Made by a program: the position numbers and the translations under genes. From Pyrinomonadaceae bacterium (GTDB taxonomy: Bacteria > Acidobacteriota > Blastocatellia > Pyrinomonadales > Pyrinomonadaceae), in assembly GCA_036277115.1 (NCBI GenBank), contig DASUNM010000023.1, positions 248,001 to 312,000 of the forward strand: a stretch of 64,000 nt of DNA, written 5' to 3'. Of the stretch, positions 54,906 to 64,000 are shown in pieces (position 1 is the stretch's first letter; each line of letters opens with the position of its first letter). The notes under the pieces were generated by a model. That model was given only the letters and a program-made list of their open reading frames with translations, made no database searches and was not told the DNA's origin.

Positions 54906-55415
54906 TTAGGTGCCGTTGAATCCCGCCCTCATCCGTTTCACATAGGCCCCGGAGAACTTGCTCATCGCTTTGGCCGCTGCCAGCACCCGATTCGCTTCCG
55001 CCAAAGTTGGGCCGGCATAAACGGCCATCAAGCGGGTGTTTGGCCGCGTGTTGGTGTAATACAAAGTCCCCGGTTCAACGCAACGCGAAGCGAAAACTTT
55101 ACGGTCAGGAAAAAGCGTTTGCGCGGCCAGACGTTCCGCTTCCGGAATATGGGCGTCGCAATTTTCATCGGACGCGTTCATGCTTTTAAGCACGACGGCG
55201 TAGAACAACTCGGTTTCCCAGATGACTGCATTCTGCGGCACGCGAAACTGCAAGTCGTGCGGTTCGAAGGTGGCCTGCGAAGGACACGCAGCGTTGGGAT
55301 TGCCGCAGACCGTCAGTCGCTTCGTCGTTCTCCGCTGCGCGTCAACGGCAGAAACGAAAATCAAGACGGCGGTCGCCGCGGTGATGACTGTCAGGAATAC
55401 TTTAGATTTGATCAT
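54906..55415 (-). CDS. Exported hypothetical protein
   Basis: From the ATG at 55415 the product has 169 residues with a signal peptide (FLTVITAATAVLIFVSAVDA). Residues 35-50 hold two Cys (CGNPNAAC), with two more near 83 and 110, suggesting disulfides. No known family. A TCAGA heptamer array begins 16 bases upstream of the start, which replaces any normal leader. Confidence 0.65.
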   Translation of the reverse strand: MIKSKVFLTVITAATAVLIFVSAVDAQRRTTKRLTVCGNPNAACPSQATFEPHDLQFRVPQNAVIWETELFYAVVLKSMNASDENCDAHIPEAERLAAQTLFPDRKVFASRCVEPGTLYYTNTRPNTRLMAVYAGPTLAEANRVLAAAKAMSKFSGAYVKRMRAGFNGT

Positions 55416-55430
55416 GGAATTCACCACAGA

Positions 55431-55500
55431 ATCAGAGGTCAGAGATCAGATGTCAGAGATCAGACGTCAGACATCAGAGGTCAGAGGTCAGAGGTCAGAA
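55431..55500. repeat. Ten in-phase [AG]TCAGA[N] heptamers
   Basis: Ten 7-bp units in perfect phase, ATCAGAG or GTCAGAN. The inverse array is at 55570-55663. Confidence 0.92.
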
Positions 55501-55569
55501 AGCCGACGCCAGCATCAGAGCGCTGGAAATGTTTAATCGTCAAGGTAAAGAGTTGGTCGCGCGCCCCAG

Positions 55570-55663
55570 TCTGATCTGACGTCTGACATCTGATCTCTGA
55601 CCTCTGACCTCTGATGTCTGACTTCTGACCTCTGATGTCTGACGTCTGATCTCTGACCTCTGT
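55570..55663. repeat. Inverse array of TCTGA heptamers before tRNA-Ser(GGA)
   Basis: Two TCTGA words, then twelve in-phase 7-bp units [NN]TCTGA. Inverse of 55431-55500, with a 69-base spacer. It ends six bases before the tRNA 3' end. Confidence 0.92.
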
Positions 55664-55668
55664 TGTTA

Positions 55669-55756
55669 TGGCGGAAAGGGTGGGATTCGAACCCACGGTA
55701 CGTTGCCGCACACAGCATTTCCAGTGCTGCCAGTTAAGCCACTCCTGCACCTTTCC
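55669..55756 (-). tRNA. tRNA-Ser(GGA)
   Basis: Reverse strand: acceptor GGAAAGG pairs with CCTTTCC, followed by G and an encoded CCA. The anticodon loop is CTGGAAA (anticodon GGA) between GCA and TGC stem ends. A long variable arm (GTGTGCGGCAACGTACC region) identifies tRNA-Ser, and the T-loop GGTTCGAATCC is normal. It lies between heptamer arrays. Confidence 0.95.
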
Positions 55757-55768
55757 CCGGAAACTGAC

Positions 55769-55796
55769 ATCAGATGTCAGAGATCAGAGATCAGAT
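55769..55796. repeat. Four TCAGA heptamers upstream of tRNA-Ser(GGA)
   Basis: ATCAGAT, GTCAGAG, ATCAGAG, ATCAGAT in phase, 12 bases from the tRNA 5' end. An inverse array is at 55844-55878. Confidence 0.85.
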
Positions 55797-55843
55797 TTTG
55801 CTCGACCGACTTCTGATCTCTTGATTGAGCGCTGAAGGTGATT

Positions 55844-55878
55844 TTTCTGACCTCTGATCTCTGACATCTGACTTCTGC
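55844..55878. repeat. Inverse TCTGA heptamers before tRNA-Ser(CGA)
   Basis: About five in-phase units with TCTGA, ending six bases from the 3' end of tRNA-Ser(CGA). Confidence 0.85.
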
Positions 55879-55881
55879 ATT

Positions 55882-55973
<92 letters not shown>

Positions 55974-55989
55974 GCGCGAACAAACAGAT

Positions 55990-56017
55990 GTCAGACGTCA
56001 GAGATCAGATGTCAGAA
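55990..56017. repeat. Four TCAGA heptamers overlapping the tadA stop codon
   Basis: GTCAGAC, GTCAGAG, ATCAGAT, GTCAGAA. The tadA stop codon (56005-56007, reverse strand) lies inside the third unit. Confidence 0.85.
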
Positions 56018-56559
56018 TCTGCCTCGATTAACAAGTTTCCATCTGACGTCGGATGTCTGACTTCCGACCTCTGACGTCTGTCTCTAAAGAACTCTTGCAT
56101 CAGCGCGCGGCACTCTGCTTCCAAAACCCCGCGCACCACTTCGACTCGATGATTCAGATGATCGGAGTCGCAGATCTGGAAGTGGGAATCGACTGCGCCG
56201 GCTCTTTCGTCCGGTGCGCCGTAAACCAACAGCGGCACCCGCGCTTGAATCAAAGCGCCCGCGCACATCGCGCACGGTTCGATCGTCGAGTAAACCACCG
56301 CCTTCGCCAACCGGTAGTTGCCGAATTTCCGCGCGGCTTCACGCAACGCGACAATCTCAGCATGGGCCGTCGGATCGCAATCCGTGCGCGTGCGGTTTCC
56401 GGCAACGGCGTGCAGTTCTCCGTCGATGACGATGCAGGCTCCAATCGGCACCTCGCCGGCGGCTTCTGCTTCGCGCGCCGCCCGAATCGCTTCGCTCATC
56501 CAGCGCTCGTGCGCGGCTCGCGCTTCGACACTCACTTCTTCTGCTACGACTGAAAACAT
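56005..56559 (-). CDS. tadA: tRNA-specific adenosine deaminase
   Basis: TadA converts A34 of tRNA-Arg(ACG) to inosine. The zinc site is complete: HAEI with the catalytic Glu, and PCAMCAGALIQAR. The ATG at 56559 is chosen; a TTG five codons upstream is also in frame. The family core ends at about residue 157 (ALMQEFFRDRR). The next 25 residues are encoded by heptamer repeats and serve no recognisable purpose. The gene adjoins two tRNA-Ser genes, which are not TadA substrates. Enzyme call is secure; the C-terminal tail is an addition. Confidence 0.95.
   Translation of the reverse strand: MFSVVAEEVSVEARAAHERWMSEAIRAAREAEAAGEVPIGACIVIDGELHAVAGNRTRTDCDPTAHAEIVALREAARKFGNYRLAKAVVYSTIEPCAMCAGALIQARVPLLVYGAPDERAGAVDSHFQICDSDHLNHRVEVVRGVLEAECRALMQEFFRDRRQRSEVRHPTSDGNLLIEADSDI
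56041..56082. repeat. Six TCTGAC-type heptamers inside the tadA coding region
   Basis: ATCTGAC, GTCGGAT, GTCTGAC, TTCCGAC, CTCTGAC, GTCTGTC in phase. On the reverse strand they encode the end of TadA. They are the inverse of the array at 55990-56017. Confidence 0.85.
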
Positions 56560-56652
56560 CGCTTCAAACAGCAAGGCCCAACTATACTCATTTCATGTTA
56601 TTATCTTCAAGGCTTCCGCGGACGCTCCCAAACCGCACGTTCTCAGCCTAAG

Positions 56653-57729
56653 ATGCCGACGACTACTGAGCCAACCCAACGAACTACCGGCGCGCGCACA
56701 GACAGCATTCACGAATCGCAGATTACTTCGCGAATCCCGTCACGACCGTCGGGCGGTGTCCGTGATCCGTCGCTGGCCGTGCCGGGCGAACGGCCCGCGG
56801 GTCGCTTGCGGCCGGTGTCAGTCGATTCATCGCATGAGACAGTGACGCCGGATCGGCAGAAAGTAAACCCGGTAGATCCGGCCAAACGAATGTCGTCAGC
56901 AGAAGTCACCACCGCGATGGTGCACTTCTACCGGGGAGAGATTCAGCGCTCGAACACCTGGCGCAACCGGCTGGATACGACGACGAATTGGGCAGTGTTG
57001 ACGGCCGGCGGCGCACTCTCGTTCGCTTTCAGCTCGCCGAACAATCCGCATTTCATCATTCCGATCATTTCGATTCTGGTGGCGATCTTTCTTTTGATGG
57101 AAGCGCGTCGCTATCGTTATTACGAAATTTGGGCCAGCCGCGTCCGCGTCCTGGAAACCGGGTATTACGCGCCAATGCTGGCGCCCGACAACGTCCCGCG
57201 CGATCAAGAGTGGGCTTCCCACCTGGCGGCGGATTTACTGACCCCGCATTTCACGATCAGCGTCTGGGAAGCGATCGGCCGGCGCTTGCGCCGAAACTAC
57301 ATCTGGCTGTTCGCGCTGTTGGCGTTGAGCTGGAACCTGAAGGTTTATCTGCATCCGGTTTCGGCCCACACATTTGATGAGTTCCTGTTCCGCGCGCAAG
57401 TGGGTTTGATTCCCGGATGGATCGTTTTCCTCATCGGGTTCCTTTTCAACACGGCTTTATTCATTGGCGCAGTCGGCACCGTCAAGCTGCGCGAAGCGAC
57501 TGGCGAAGTTCTGCCGCGTCACGAGTTTTCGCTGCATCCGTTGCAACGCATGAGCAGTTGGACACGCGCCGCCACGTCAGTCCCAAAAGCCACGGTCCGC
57601 CGTGCGAAACGCGCGCGCCAGCGAATGCGCGGCACCACCGGCGAGCACAAGAAGATCGATATTACGCGTACGCCCGATCGCCGGATTCACACCACCGACA
57701 CTCCTGACCGGGTGAAATCAAAGCAGTAA
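56653..57729 (+). CDS. DUF2270 family membrane protein
   Basis: Of 358 residues, 1-75 are a disordered, Pro/Arg-rich N-terminus. From AMVHFYRGEIQRSNTWRNRLDTTTNWAV (near 90) to the end of the last helix the protein matches DUF2270, with about four membrane helices. The C-terminal 60 residues are basic (RRAKRARQRMRG). No ribosome site or neighbour suggests a function. Confidence 0.82.
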   Translation: MPTTTEPTQRTTGARTDSIHESQITSRIPSRPSGGVRDPSLAVPGERPAGRLRPVSVDSSHETVTPDRQKVNPVDPAKRMSSAEVTTAMVHFYRGEIQRSNTWRNRLDTTTNWAVLTAGGALSFAFSSPNNPHFIIPIISILVAIFLLMEARRYRYYEIWASRVRVLETGYYAPMLAPDNVPRDQEWASHLAADLLTPHFTISVWEAIGRRLRRNYIWLFALLALSWNLKVYLHPVSAHTFDEFLFRAQVGLIPGWIVFLIGFLFNTALFIGAVGTVKLREATGEVLPRHEFSLHPLQRMSSWTRAATSVPKATVRRAKRARQRMRGTTGEHKKIDITRTPDRRIHTTDTPDRVKSKQ

Positions 57730-57788
57730 ACCGCGAGCCGTCAGCAGTCGCGCAGAACTGCTTATCGCTCACTGCTTACTGCACGAAT

Positions 57789-59294
57789 ATGATCGAACTT
57801 GACGGCCAAAGACTGTCGCTCGCTGAAGTGTCGGCGGTGGCGCGAGCTACAGAAACGGTTGCCCTCGCCTCGAAAGCACGCCAGCGAATCGAACAGTCCC
57901 GCCTCGTGGTCGAAAAAATCATCGCCGAAAATCGCACGGTGTATGGCATCAACACCGGCTTTGGAAAATTGTCCGACATTCGTATCGACCCGTCGCAGAT
58001 TCGCGAGCTCCAACTGAATCTGGTGCGCAGTCATGCGTGCGGACTCGGCAATCCACTTTCAATTGAAGAAGCGCGCGCGATGTTACTGCTGCGCGCTAAC
58101 GTGCTGGCGCTGGGGTTCAGTGGCTGTCGACCGATCGTCGTCGAGACGCTGGTCGAAATGTTGAATCGCGGCGTCACCCCCGTAATCCCCGAGAAAGGAT
58201 CGGTTGGTGCGAGTGGCGATCTCGCGCCCCTGGCTCATCTCGCTTTGACCGCTATCGGCGAGGGCGAAGCATTCCACGAAGGTGAGCGCATGGGGAGCTC
58301 CGATGCTTTGAAGCGCGCGGGGATCGCATCACTACAACTCGAGGCGAAGGAAGGACTCGCGCTGTTGAATGGGACGCAGGCGATGGCGGCGGTGGGCGGA
58401 CTCGCGCTGCATCATGCAGCTCGGTTGACGCGTCTAGCCGATGTCGCCGGCGCGATGTCTTTGGAAGCTTTGAAAGGAACGCCCGTCGCATTCGATAAAC
58501 GAATTCATGCGGCGCGTCCCCACCGCGGACAAACCGAAGTTGCGGCGCACCTGCGAGAACTGCTGCGCGACAGTGAGATTCGCGAGTCGCACGTGGAAAA
58601 CGATCCACGCGTGCAGGATGCTTATTCGCTGCGCTGCATGCCGCAGGTACACGGCGCGGTTCGTGACGCGCTCGCGCACGTGCGCGACATTGTCGAAACA
58701 GAAACCGGCAGCGCGACGGACAACCCGCTGGTGTTCACCGATACGGGCGAAGTTCTTTCCGGCGGCAACTTTCACGGTGCGCCCGTCGCGATGGCGTTAG
58801 ATTACGCGGCCATAGCGCTGACGGATTTGATGAGCATCACCGAACGACGCATCGATCACCTGGTGAATCCCTTGACGAACGAAGACCTGCCTCCGTTTCT
58901 GACAACTCAACCAGGCGTCGGCTCAGGTTTCATGATGCTGCAGATTGTCGCCGCTTCGCTGTTGAGTGAAGCGAAAGTGCTCGCGCACCCGGCCAGCATC
59001 GACAACATCCCAACGGACGGCGGCAAAGAAGATCACGTTTCGATGGGCATGACCGGCGCGACCAAGCTGCGAGCGATCGTGGAACTGGCAGAGAGAATCG
59101 TAGCAATTGAACTGATCACCGCGGCCGAAGGTTTGGAACACCGCCAGCCTTTGCGGCCGGGTAGCGGCGCGCGCGCAGCCTATGACATTGTGCGCAAACA
59201 TGTGACGAGGCTCACCGCCGACCGGTCTATGTCGGCGGACATTCAAGCGATTGCGGACGCTACGCGAACTGCTGAATTCGACACCCTCCTTTGA
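57789..59294 (+). CDS. hutH: Histidine ammonia-lyase
   Basis: This enzyme removes ammonia from histidine to give urocanate, the first step of histidine breakdown. The MIO cofactor forms from the Ala-Ser-Gly in [15 protein letters not shown] near residue 140. The family motif [10 protein letters not shown] near 55 and a conserved TDNPLVF segment near 315 are also present. Length 501 is normal. hutU starts one base after the stop, so the two are one operon. No hutI or hutG gene is seen in this window. Confidence 0.97.
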   Translation: MIELDGQRLSLAEVSAVARATETVALASKARQRIEQSRLVVEKIIAENRTVYGINTGFGKLSDIRIDPSQIRELQLNLVRSHACGLGNPLSIEEARAMLLLRANVLALGFSGCRPIVVETLVEMLNRGVTPVIPEKGSVGASGDLAPLAHLALTAIGEGEAFHEGERMGSSDALKRAGIASLQLEAKEGLALLNGTQAMAAVGGLALHHAARLTRLADVAGAMSLEALKGTPVAFDKRIHAARPHRGQTEVAAHLRELLRDSEIRESHVENDPRVQDAYSLRCMPQVHGAVRDALAHVRDIVETETGSATDNPLVFTDTGEVLSGGNFHGAPVAMALDYAAIALTDLMSITERRIDHLVNPLTNEDLPPFLTTQPGVGSGFMMLQIVAASLLSEAKVLAHPASIDNIPTDGGKEDHVSMGMTGATKLRAIVELAERIVAIELITAAEGLEHRQPLRPGSGARAAYDIVRKHVTRLTADRSMSADIQAIADATRTAEFDTLL

Positions 59295-59295
59295 G

Positions 59296-60966
59296 ATGAC
59301 GATAAGAAACATTCGAGCGCCGCGCGGCGCCAAACTCAACTGTAAAGGCTGGCATCAGGAAGCTGCTTTGCGCTGCCTGATGAACAACCTGGACCGCGAA
59401 GTCGCCGAGAAACCCGACGACCTGATCGTTTACGGCGGCACAGGCAAAGCCGCGCGCAACTGGGAATCGTTTGACGCAATTGTGCGGTCGCTTCATGAAT
59501 TAGAGAGCGACGAAACGCTCCTCGTGCAATCGGGCAAACCCGTAGGCATCTTTCGCACACACGAATATGCGCCGCGCGTTCTGATTGCGAATTCGAACCT
59601 GGTCGGTGCGTGGGCCAACTGGGATTATTTTCATGAACTCGAACGCAAAGGCCTGATGATGTACGGGCAGATGACCGCGGGCAGTTGGATCTACATCGGC
59701 ACGCAGGGCATTGTGCAGGGAACGTTTGAAACGTTCGCGTCGATGGCCGACAAGCATTTCGGCGGCGACTTGCGCGGCAGGCTTCTGTTGTCAGGTGGAT
59801 TAGGCGGCATGGGTGGCGCGCAGCCACTCGCCGCGACTCTAAACGGCGCGGTCTTTCTTGGCATCGAAGTCGATCCGGCCCGCATTGAGCGTCGCGTGCT
59901 CAACGGGTATTGCGACCGCATGGCGCAGGATTTGGATGAAGCGCTCGATATTTGTGAAGACGCGCGGCAACAGAACCGCGCTGTGTCAGTTGGCCTTGTT
60001 GGCAATTGTGCAGAACTTTTACCGGAGATTGTTCGCCGGGGCGTGAAGATTGACGCAGTCACCGATCAAACCAGCGCGCACGATCCTTTGAACGGATATG
60101 TTCCGGCGGGCGTGTTGATGGAAGACGCCAGCGAACTGCGACGCACGAATCCTAAATCGTACGTTCAGCGCTCCATGGAATCGATGGCGCGTCATGTCGA
60201 AGCGATGCTGGCGCTGAAACGCGCGGGCGCGGTGGCCTTCGATTATGGAAACAACATTCGCAAAATGGCGTTCGAAGCCGGCGCGAAAGACGCTTTCGAG
60301 ATTCCCGGCTTCGTGCCTGAATACATTCGCCCGTTGTTCTGTGAAGGCAAAGGCCCTTTCCGCTGGGTCGCTCTGTCCGGTGAAGCGGAAGACATTCGCA
60401 AGACCGACGATCTTGCGCTCGAACTTTTTCCGGACGATCAGACTTTGAATCGCTGGCTGCGGTTGTCGCGCGATCGAGTGCAGTTTCAGGGGCTTCCTTC
60501 GCGCATCTGCTGGCTCGGCTACGGCGAGCGTGCGGAGATGGGCGAAGCGATTAACGAACTGGTAAAGCGTGGCGATTTGAAAGCTCCGATTGCGATTGGG
60601 CGTGATCATCTCGACACCGGATCAGTGGCGTCTCCGTTTCGCGAAACTGAGGGAATGAAAGACGGCTCAGACGCGGTCGCTGATTGGCCGATTCTGAACG
60701 CACTGCTGAACACGGCGAGCGGCGCCAGCTGGGTTTCATTTCACCACGGCGGGGGTGTCGGCATAGGCTATTCGCTGCACGCCGGCCAGGTCTCAGTTGC
60801 CGACGGAACGGATGAAGCCGCGAAGCGTCTGAACCGCGTGCTCACCAACGATCCCGGCCTCGGGGTCGCTCGTCATGTCGACGCAGGTTATGAAGAAGCC
60901 GCGGATACGGCGCGCGAAAAGGGCGTGAAAATTCCGATGAGATTACCTGTAAAAGGAAAGTTCTAA
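59296..60966 (+). CDS. hutU: Urocanate hydratase
   Basis: Converts urocanate to imidazolone propionate with tightly bound NAD+. From the ATG one base after the hutH stop, the product has 556 residues, as usual. Family stretches: [14 protein letters not shown] near 44, [21 protein letters not shown] near 75, [17 protein letters not shown] near 120, and [15 protein letters not shown] near 235 followed by [13 protein letters not shown]. The upstream start that would overlap hutH is not needed. Complete gene. Confidence 0.97.
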   Translation: MTIRNIRAPRGAKLNCKGWHQEAALRCLMNNLDREVAEKPDDLIVYGGTGKAARNWESFDAIVRSLHELESDETLLVQSGKPVGIFRTHEYAPRVLIANSNLVGAWANWDYFHELERKGLMMYGQMTAGSWIYIGTQGIVQGTFETFASMADKHFGGDLRGRLLLSGGLGGMGGAQPLAATLNGAVFLGIEVDPARIERRVLNGYCDRMAQDLDEALDICEDARQQNRAVSVGLVGNCAELLPEIVRRGVKIDAVTDQTSAHDPLNGYVPAGVLMEDASELRRTNPKSYVQRSMESMARHVEAMLALKRAGAVAFDYGNNIRKMAFEAGAKDAFEIPGFVPEYIRPLFCEGKGPFRWVALSGEAEDIRKTDDLALELFPDDQTLNRWLRLSRDRVQFQGLPSRICWLGYGERAEMGEAINELVKRGDLKAPIAIGRDHLDTGSVASPFRETEGMKDGSDAVADWPILNALLNTASGASWVSFHHGGGVGIGYSLHAGQVSVADGTDEAAKRLNRVLTNDPGLGVARHVDAGYEEAADTAREKGVKIPMRLPVKGKF

Positions 60967-61060
60967 TTGACCTAACCAGTCTTGCTGTCTATACTGCGCG
61001 CAAAAAAGGCCCAGATCGTGGGCGCCGGTGAGCCTCAATCTTTCAACGGAGAATCCAAGC

Positions 61061-62563
61061 ATGAGCAATCTAAGCTCCCTCACACTGCAAAATCAGATTG
61101 CGACCAAGCGCACTCGGATCGAGGTCAGATTAGAAACCGACCCGCGAAGTTTCCGCCGCATTGAGCCTCAATTCGTTGCGGATCTTGCAAGCGCCTTAGG
61201 AACCGATCCAGAACAGATTCGAAAAATAAAAATAGTCGAGGGCTGCGTCCGCTTCTTTTTCGACCTGCCGACCGACGTTGCTGAGAAGTTCAAACAAGCT
61301 CTCAGGCAAAAACCGCTGCCCGCGGAGTTACAGCAATTATTCGATGCTTACAACATCGATCCACGAGACACCAAGTTCGATGTGGTGGAAGAGGCTCCTT
61401 ATGTGAAGCGCTGGCTCACGTTGTCAGATCAACTGCGAAAGGATGGAAGAGTCCTCACGTGGCTCCATCTGTCTGACGTCCATTTCCAGAATGCAGTGGG
61501 CGCAATGCGTTGGACTCAGGACAAAGTGAAAGAGAGCTTCCTATCTCAACTTCCAAAACTTTTGGCTGAGTGGGAATTGAGCCCAGACCTGCTGTTCTTC
61601 ACCGGCGATATTGCGTATTCCGGTGAGATTGAGCAGTACCAGATCGCTAACGATTTTTTAAAACAAATTGAATCGCGATTGTCGAAGCAGATTCGCACTT
61701 ATGTCGTTCCAGGTAATCACGACGTTGCTTGGAGCAAAATCGACAATGATAAGAGGCTAAGGAAAACGTTGTCTGACCAATACGAGGTCAGCGATTTTTT
61801 TGTTAATACCGCTAACGAGCCTGATCGAAAAAAGACCTTTGCTCGTTTCGACGATTTTTGGAAGTTCCTGGATGACAAGCTGCCAAAGCCGCCGATTTTT
61901 AAGAACGATTATTTTTACGTGGATCAGTTCGAGCATTCTGGAGTCAAACTTGGAGTTGCCGGCCTCAATTCGGCCTGGCTTTCGACGAAGAAGAGAAGCC
62001 GGACGTACGACGTTGACCTGGGCGAACTCGTTCTTGGAGAACCCCAGATTTTCAAATCGGTGCAGCTGCTTGAGTCGGCTGACATAAAGTTCGCGTTGCT
62101 GCATCATCCACCAGAATCGATGTGGTTCAAGGACTTTGACAGACGAATGCAACGGGCGCTCTTACCCAAATTTGACTTTATTCTGCGCGGCCATGAGCAC
62201 GAACCCACGACTGAAACCACGATTAACGTCTTGACCGATGACGAGTATATGCATTTTGCGAGCGGTGCGCTGTACGACACATCAGAACTAAAAGGGAGGC
62301 TTGGCTATCCAATATCTTTCAACTGCGTGAGGATCAACCTGGATACTGGTGAGGGTGTAATTTTCTACTGGCGGTATTTCTCCGACTTGTATAAATGGAA
62401 GCGAGACGTAATCGTTGACGATGGATACAAGGAATTCACTATTCCACCCCGAGTTTTGCAGCGGCTCGAAGCAAAGAAGGTACCGGATGAATCTCGGCCA
62501 AAGGGCGCGGGCCTACCGATTCCACCCTATAAAAAAAAACCGCGTCGGCCGAGTGATGAGTAG
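61061..62563 (+). CDS. Calcineurin-type metallophosphoesterase with N-terminal alpha/beta module
   Basis: From the ATG at 61061, with GGAG nine bases upstream, the product has 500 residues. Residues 15-105 form a small alpha/beta unit with the pattern I.VRLE then KIVEGCVRFFFDLP, reminiscent of modules seen next to effectors in bacterial conflict systems. The phosphoesterase domain (130-400) has all metal-site motifs: D139xH141, GD182, GNHD at 219, HH at 348-349 and GHEH at 377-380. It cleaves phosphoester bonds; the substrate is unknown. The gene looks more AT-rich than its neighbours, which may reflect transfer. It is solitary between hutU and a peptidase gene. Confidence 0.85.
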   Translation: MSNLSSLTLQNQIATKRTRIEVRLETDPRSFRRIEPQFVADLASALGTDPEQIRKIKIVEGCVRFFFDLPTDVAEKFKQALRQKPLPAELQQLFDAYNIDPRDTKFDVVEEAPYVKRWLTLSDQLRKDGRVLTWLHLSDVHFQNAVGAMRWTQDKVKESFLSQLPKLLAEWELSPDLLFFTGDIAYSGEIEQYQIANDFLKQIESRLSKQIRTYVVPGNHDVAWSKIDNDKRLRKTLSDQYEVSDFFVNTANEPDRKKTFARFDDFWKFLDDKLPKPPIFKNDYFYVDQFEHSGVKLGVAGLNSAWLSTKKRSRTYDVDLGELVLGEPQIFKSVQLLESADIKFALLHHPPESMWFKDFDRRMQRALLPKFDFILRGHEHEPTTETTINVLTDDEYMHFASGALYDTSELKGRLGYPISFNCVRINLDTGEGVIFYWRYFSDLYKWKRDVIVDDGYKEFTIPPRVLQRLEAKKVPDESRPKGAGLPIPPYKKKPRRPSDE

Positions 62564-62649
62564 TACTCAATTCATCTTTCGCTTTACCACCCGCACCTCT
62601 TACCTTACTCTTTTAAAGCGGTCTACGTTTCATCTACACGAGAGTAAAC

Positions 62650-62795
62650 AGAGCCCGCAAAGTGGGCGACAGCCGCTCCGCGATTAATCTCGCAGCCTCT
62701 GTCGCCCGTTTCACGGGCTGATTCAATTTGGGTTATGTTTCCTGGGGCTTACGCCCCAGGCTTTACGCTGCCGCCTGCTCCGCAGGCTCAATCCC
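62650..62795. repeat. Compound hairpin element before the S9 peptidase gene
   Basis: AGCCCGCAAAGTGGGCGACAG faces CTGTCGCCCGTTTCACGGGCT (imperfect, 17 of 21). Two short hairpins follow: CCTGGGGC-TTAC-GCCCCAGG and GCCTGC-TCC-GCAGGC. It fills the space between the phosphoesterase and peptidase genes. Confidence 0.65.
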
Positions 62796-62809
62796 TCGAG
62801 GAGAATCAC

Positions 62810-64000
62810 ATGAACCCCAAACGCTTCGCCACAATTCTATTCGCCTTTGTTATGACCGCGGCCGCGGTCGCGGCGCAGGAAAGTTCAAAACCAAAAGCCG
62901 ATCCCGAGCCACGCGCCAAAGACGGGAAGAAACTTTTAACAGCAGTCGACCTGCTAAAGATAAATGGCGTCGGCGCGCCACGAATTTCGCCCGACGGCTC
63001 GCGCGTGCTCTACACCGTCAGCGAGATCAAGATGGAGAAGGACAAAGAATGGAAGAGCGTGACGCAGCTTTGGGTGGTTCCTACAAACGGCGGCAAAGCG
63101 CGGCAGTATACGCGCGGTGAAAAGAGCGCGACCGCGCCGGAATGGTCGCCCGACGGCACGATGATCGCTTTCCTTACTGACCGCGAGAAGGACGGCGAGC
63201 GCCAGGTTTGGATGATGATGGCCGACGGCGGCGAGGCCTGGGCGGTCACTGCGCACAAAGGCGGCGTCAGCGGCTTTCGTTTCTCGCCGGATGGCAAGCG
63301 ACTGGTGCTGACGGCCGTGGATCAGCCGAACAAAGACGAAGAGGATCGTAAGAAGGTCAAAGACGACACGATCGTTATGGATCGCGACATCAAGATGTCG
63401 CACCTCTGGCTGTTCGATGTCGATAAGAAAGAAGAGAAGCGTCTGACGGAAGGCGCGTTCACCATCGGCGATCCGCAGTGGTCGCCGGATGGTACTCGCA
63501 TCACCTACGTCACCAGGCCAACGCCGAAAGCCGACGACGGCGGTCTCAGCGATATCTGGATGGTGACCGTCGCAAGCGGCGAAAAGAAAAAGATCGTCGC
63601 GGATGAAGGCTCGAGCGACTCAGCCCGCTGGTCACCAAATGGTGAATGGATCGCGTATGCGGGCAATCCGGATGGTGGTGACGGAGTGGCTACGAACTAC
63701 CTTTATCTGCTCCCCGCAGCCGGCGGCGCGCCAAAACAACTTACCGCGAAGTTCGAGCTGGATGCGGGCACGCCGGTTTGGTCGCGCGACGGCAAGACGA
63801 TCTACTTCAGCACTAATATCCTTCAAGCTAACGAAGTGTTCTCAGTGGACGTCGGCACCGGCGCCGTCAAACAATTAACTAAGCGCGGCGGATCGACAGG
63901 CATTACGGAAATTAGCCGTGACGGCAAAACTATTGTGGGCACGACAGCTTCATCGCAGCACCCGGCGCAGATCTACACGTCGAACCTCGCTTTCACCACA
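62810..64000 (+). CDS. S9-family peptidase (prolyl oligopeptidase/acylaminoacyl peptidase type), start only
   Basis: The ATG at 62810 has GAGGAG six bases upstream; the frame stays open to the window edge (397 codons). A signal peptide (FATILFAFVMTAAAVAAQ) leads into a beta-propeller: several blades with SPDGSRV, SPDGTMIAF, SPDGKRLV, SPDGTRITY and SPNGEWIAY. This is the usual N-terminal domain of periplasmic S9 peptidases, whose alpha/beta-hydrolase domain with the catalytic Ser/Asp/His would lie beyond the edge. A TolB-like protein is a weaker alternative. Confidence 0.87.
   Translation, partial: MNPKRFATILFAFVMTAAAVAAQESSKPKADPEPRAKDGKKLLTAVDLLKINGVGAPRISPDGSRVLYTVSEIKMEKDKEWKSVTQLWVVPTNGGKARQYTRGEKSATAPEWSPDGTMIAFLTDREKDGERQVWMMMADGGEAWAVTAHKGGVSGFRFSPDGKRLVLTAVDQPNKDEEDRKKVKDDTIVMDRDIKMSHLWLFDVDKKEEKRLTEGAFTIGDPQWSPDGTRITYVTRPTPKADDGGLSDIWMVTVASGEKKKIVADEGSSDSARWSPNGEWIAYAGNPDGGDGVATNYLYLLPAAGGAPKQLTAKFELDAGTPVWSRDGKTIYFSTNILQANEVFSVDVGTGAVKQLTKRGGSTGITEISRDGKTIVGTTASSQHPAQIYTSNLAFTT

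Overview
The window is a 64 kb stretch of ordinary bacterial chromosome, moderately GC-rich and densely packed on both strands. No transposase, integrase, phage gene, rRNA or CRISPR array was seen. Three features suggest an Acidobacteriota relative, perhaps a Blastocatellia-type soil lineage: an ECF sigma factor of the short 'DELRRLA' type, a zinc-ribbon/kinase/coiled-coil/TM receptor, and many exported hypothetical proteins and intergenic hairpin repeats. This placement is inference from gene content; no marker gene proves it.

Layout. 1-9 kb: an exported TPR protein (cut by the edge), a receptor Ser/Thr kinase fused to a formylglycine-enzyme-like domain, leuS with a 2OG-Fe(II) oxygenase downstream, endonuclease IV, and a small operon for a Cys-rich exported peptide and an exported partner. 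9-24 kb: membrane dipeptidase, ilvE with a textbook terminator, a one-haem lipoprotein, a giant (2936 aa) cyclic beta-glucan synthase-like protein, and glpX with a DUF2085 membrane protein. 24-38 kb: an astacin with a C-terminal propeller-like repeat, an acyl-CoA dehydrogenase, cca, a benzoate-CoA-ligase-like enzyme with two hot-dog thioesterases, a FAD/Rieske oxidoreductase, several exported hypotheticals and an M43 metalloprotease. 38-47 kb: LysM/BON protein, membrane proteins, a CPA2 antiporter, a fragment of a NhaD-type antiporter gene, a CreD-like protein, a dihaem cytochrome c and an ECF sigma factor. 47-56 kb: a leftward run (exported protein, dnaX, amidohydrolase, HEAT-like protein), YggT, a TPR protein and two tRNA-Ser genes. 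56-64 kb: tadA, a DUF2270 membrane protein, hutH-hutU (histidine to imidazolone propionate), a metallophosphoesterase with an unfamiliar N-terminal module, and the start of an S9 peptidase.

The most striking signal lies in the repeats rather than the genes. Short-word tandem arrays (7-bp words, elsewhere 9- or 10-bp words), usually laid out as two inverted half-arrays, recur next to stop codons or tRNA ends. In three genes (acyl-CoA ligase, sigma factor, tadA) the array supplies the last codons and the stop. Separately, palindromic repeats of two families have entered the coding sequence of the giant glucan synthase in frame. One of these is bracketed by a 14-bp direct repeat exactly 32 codons apart. 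Other copies lie just downstream of genes elsewhere in the window.
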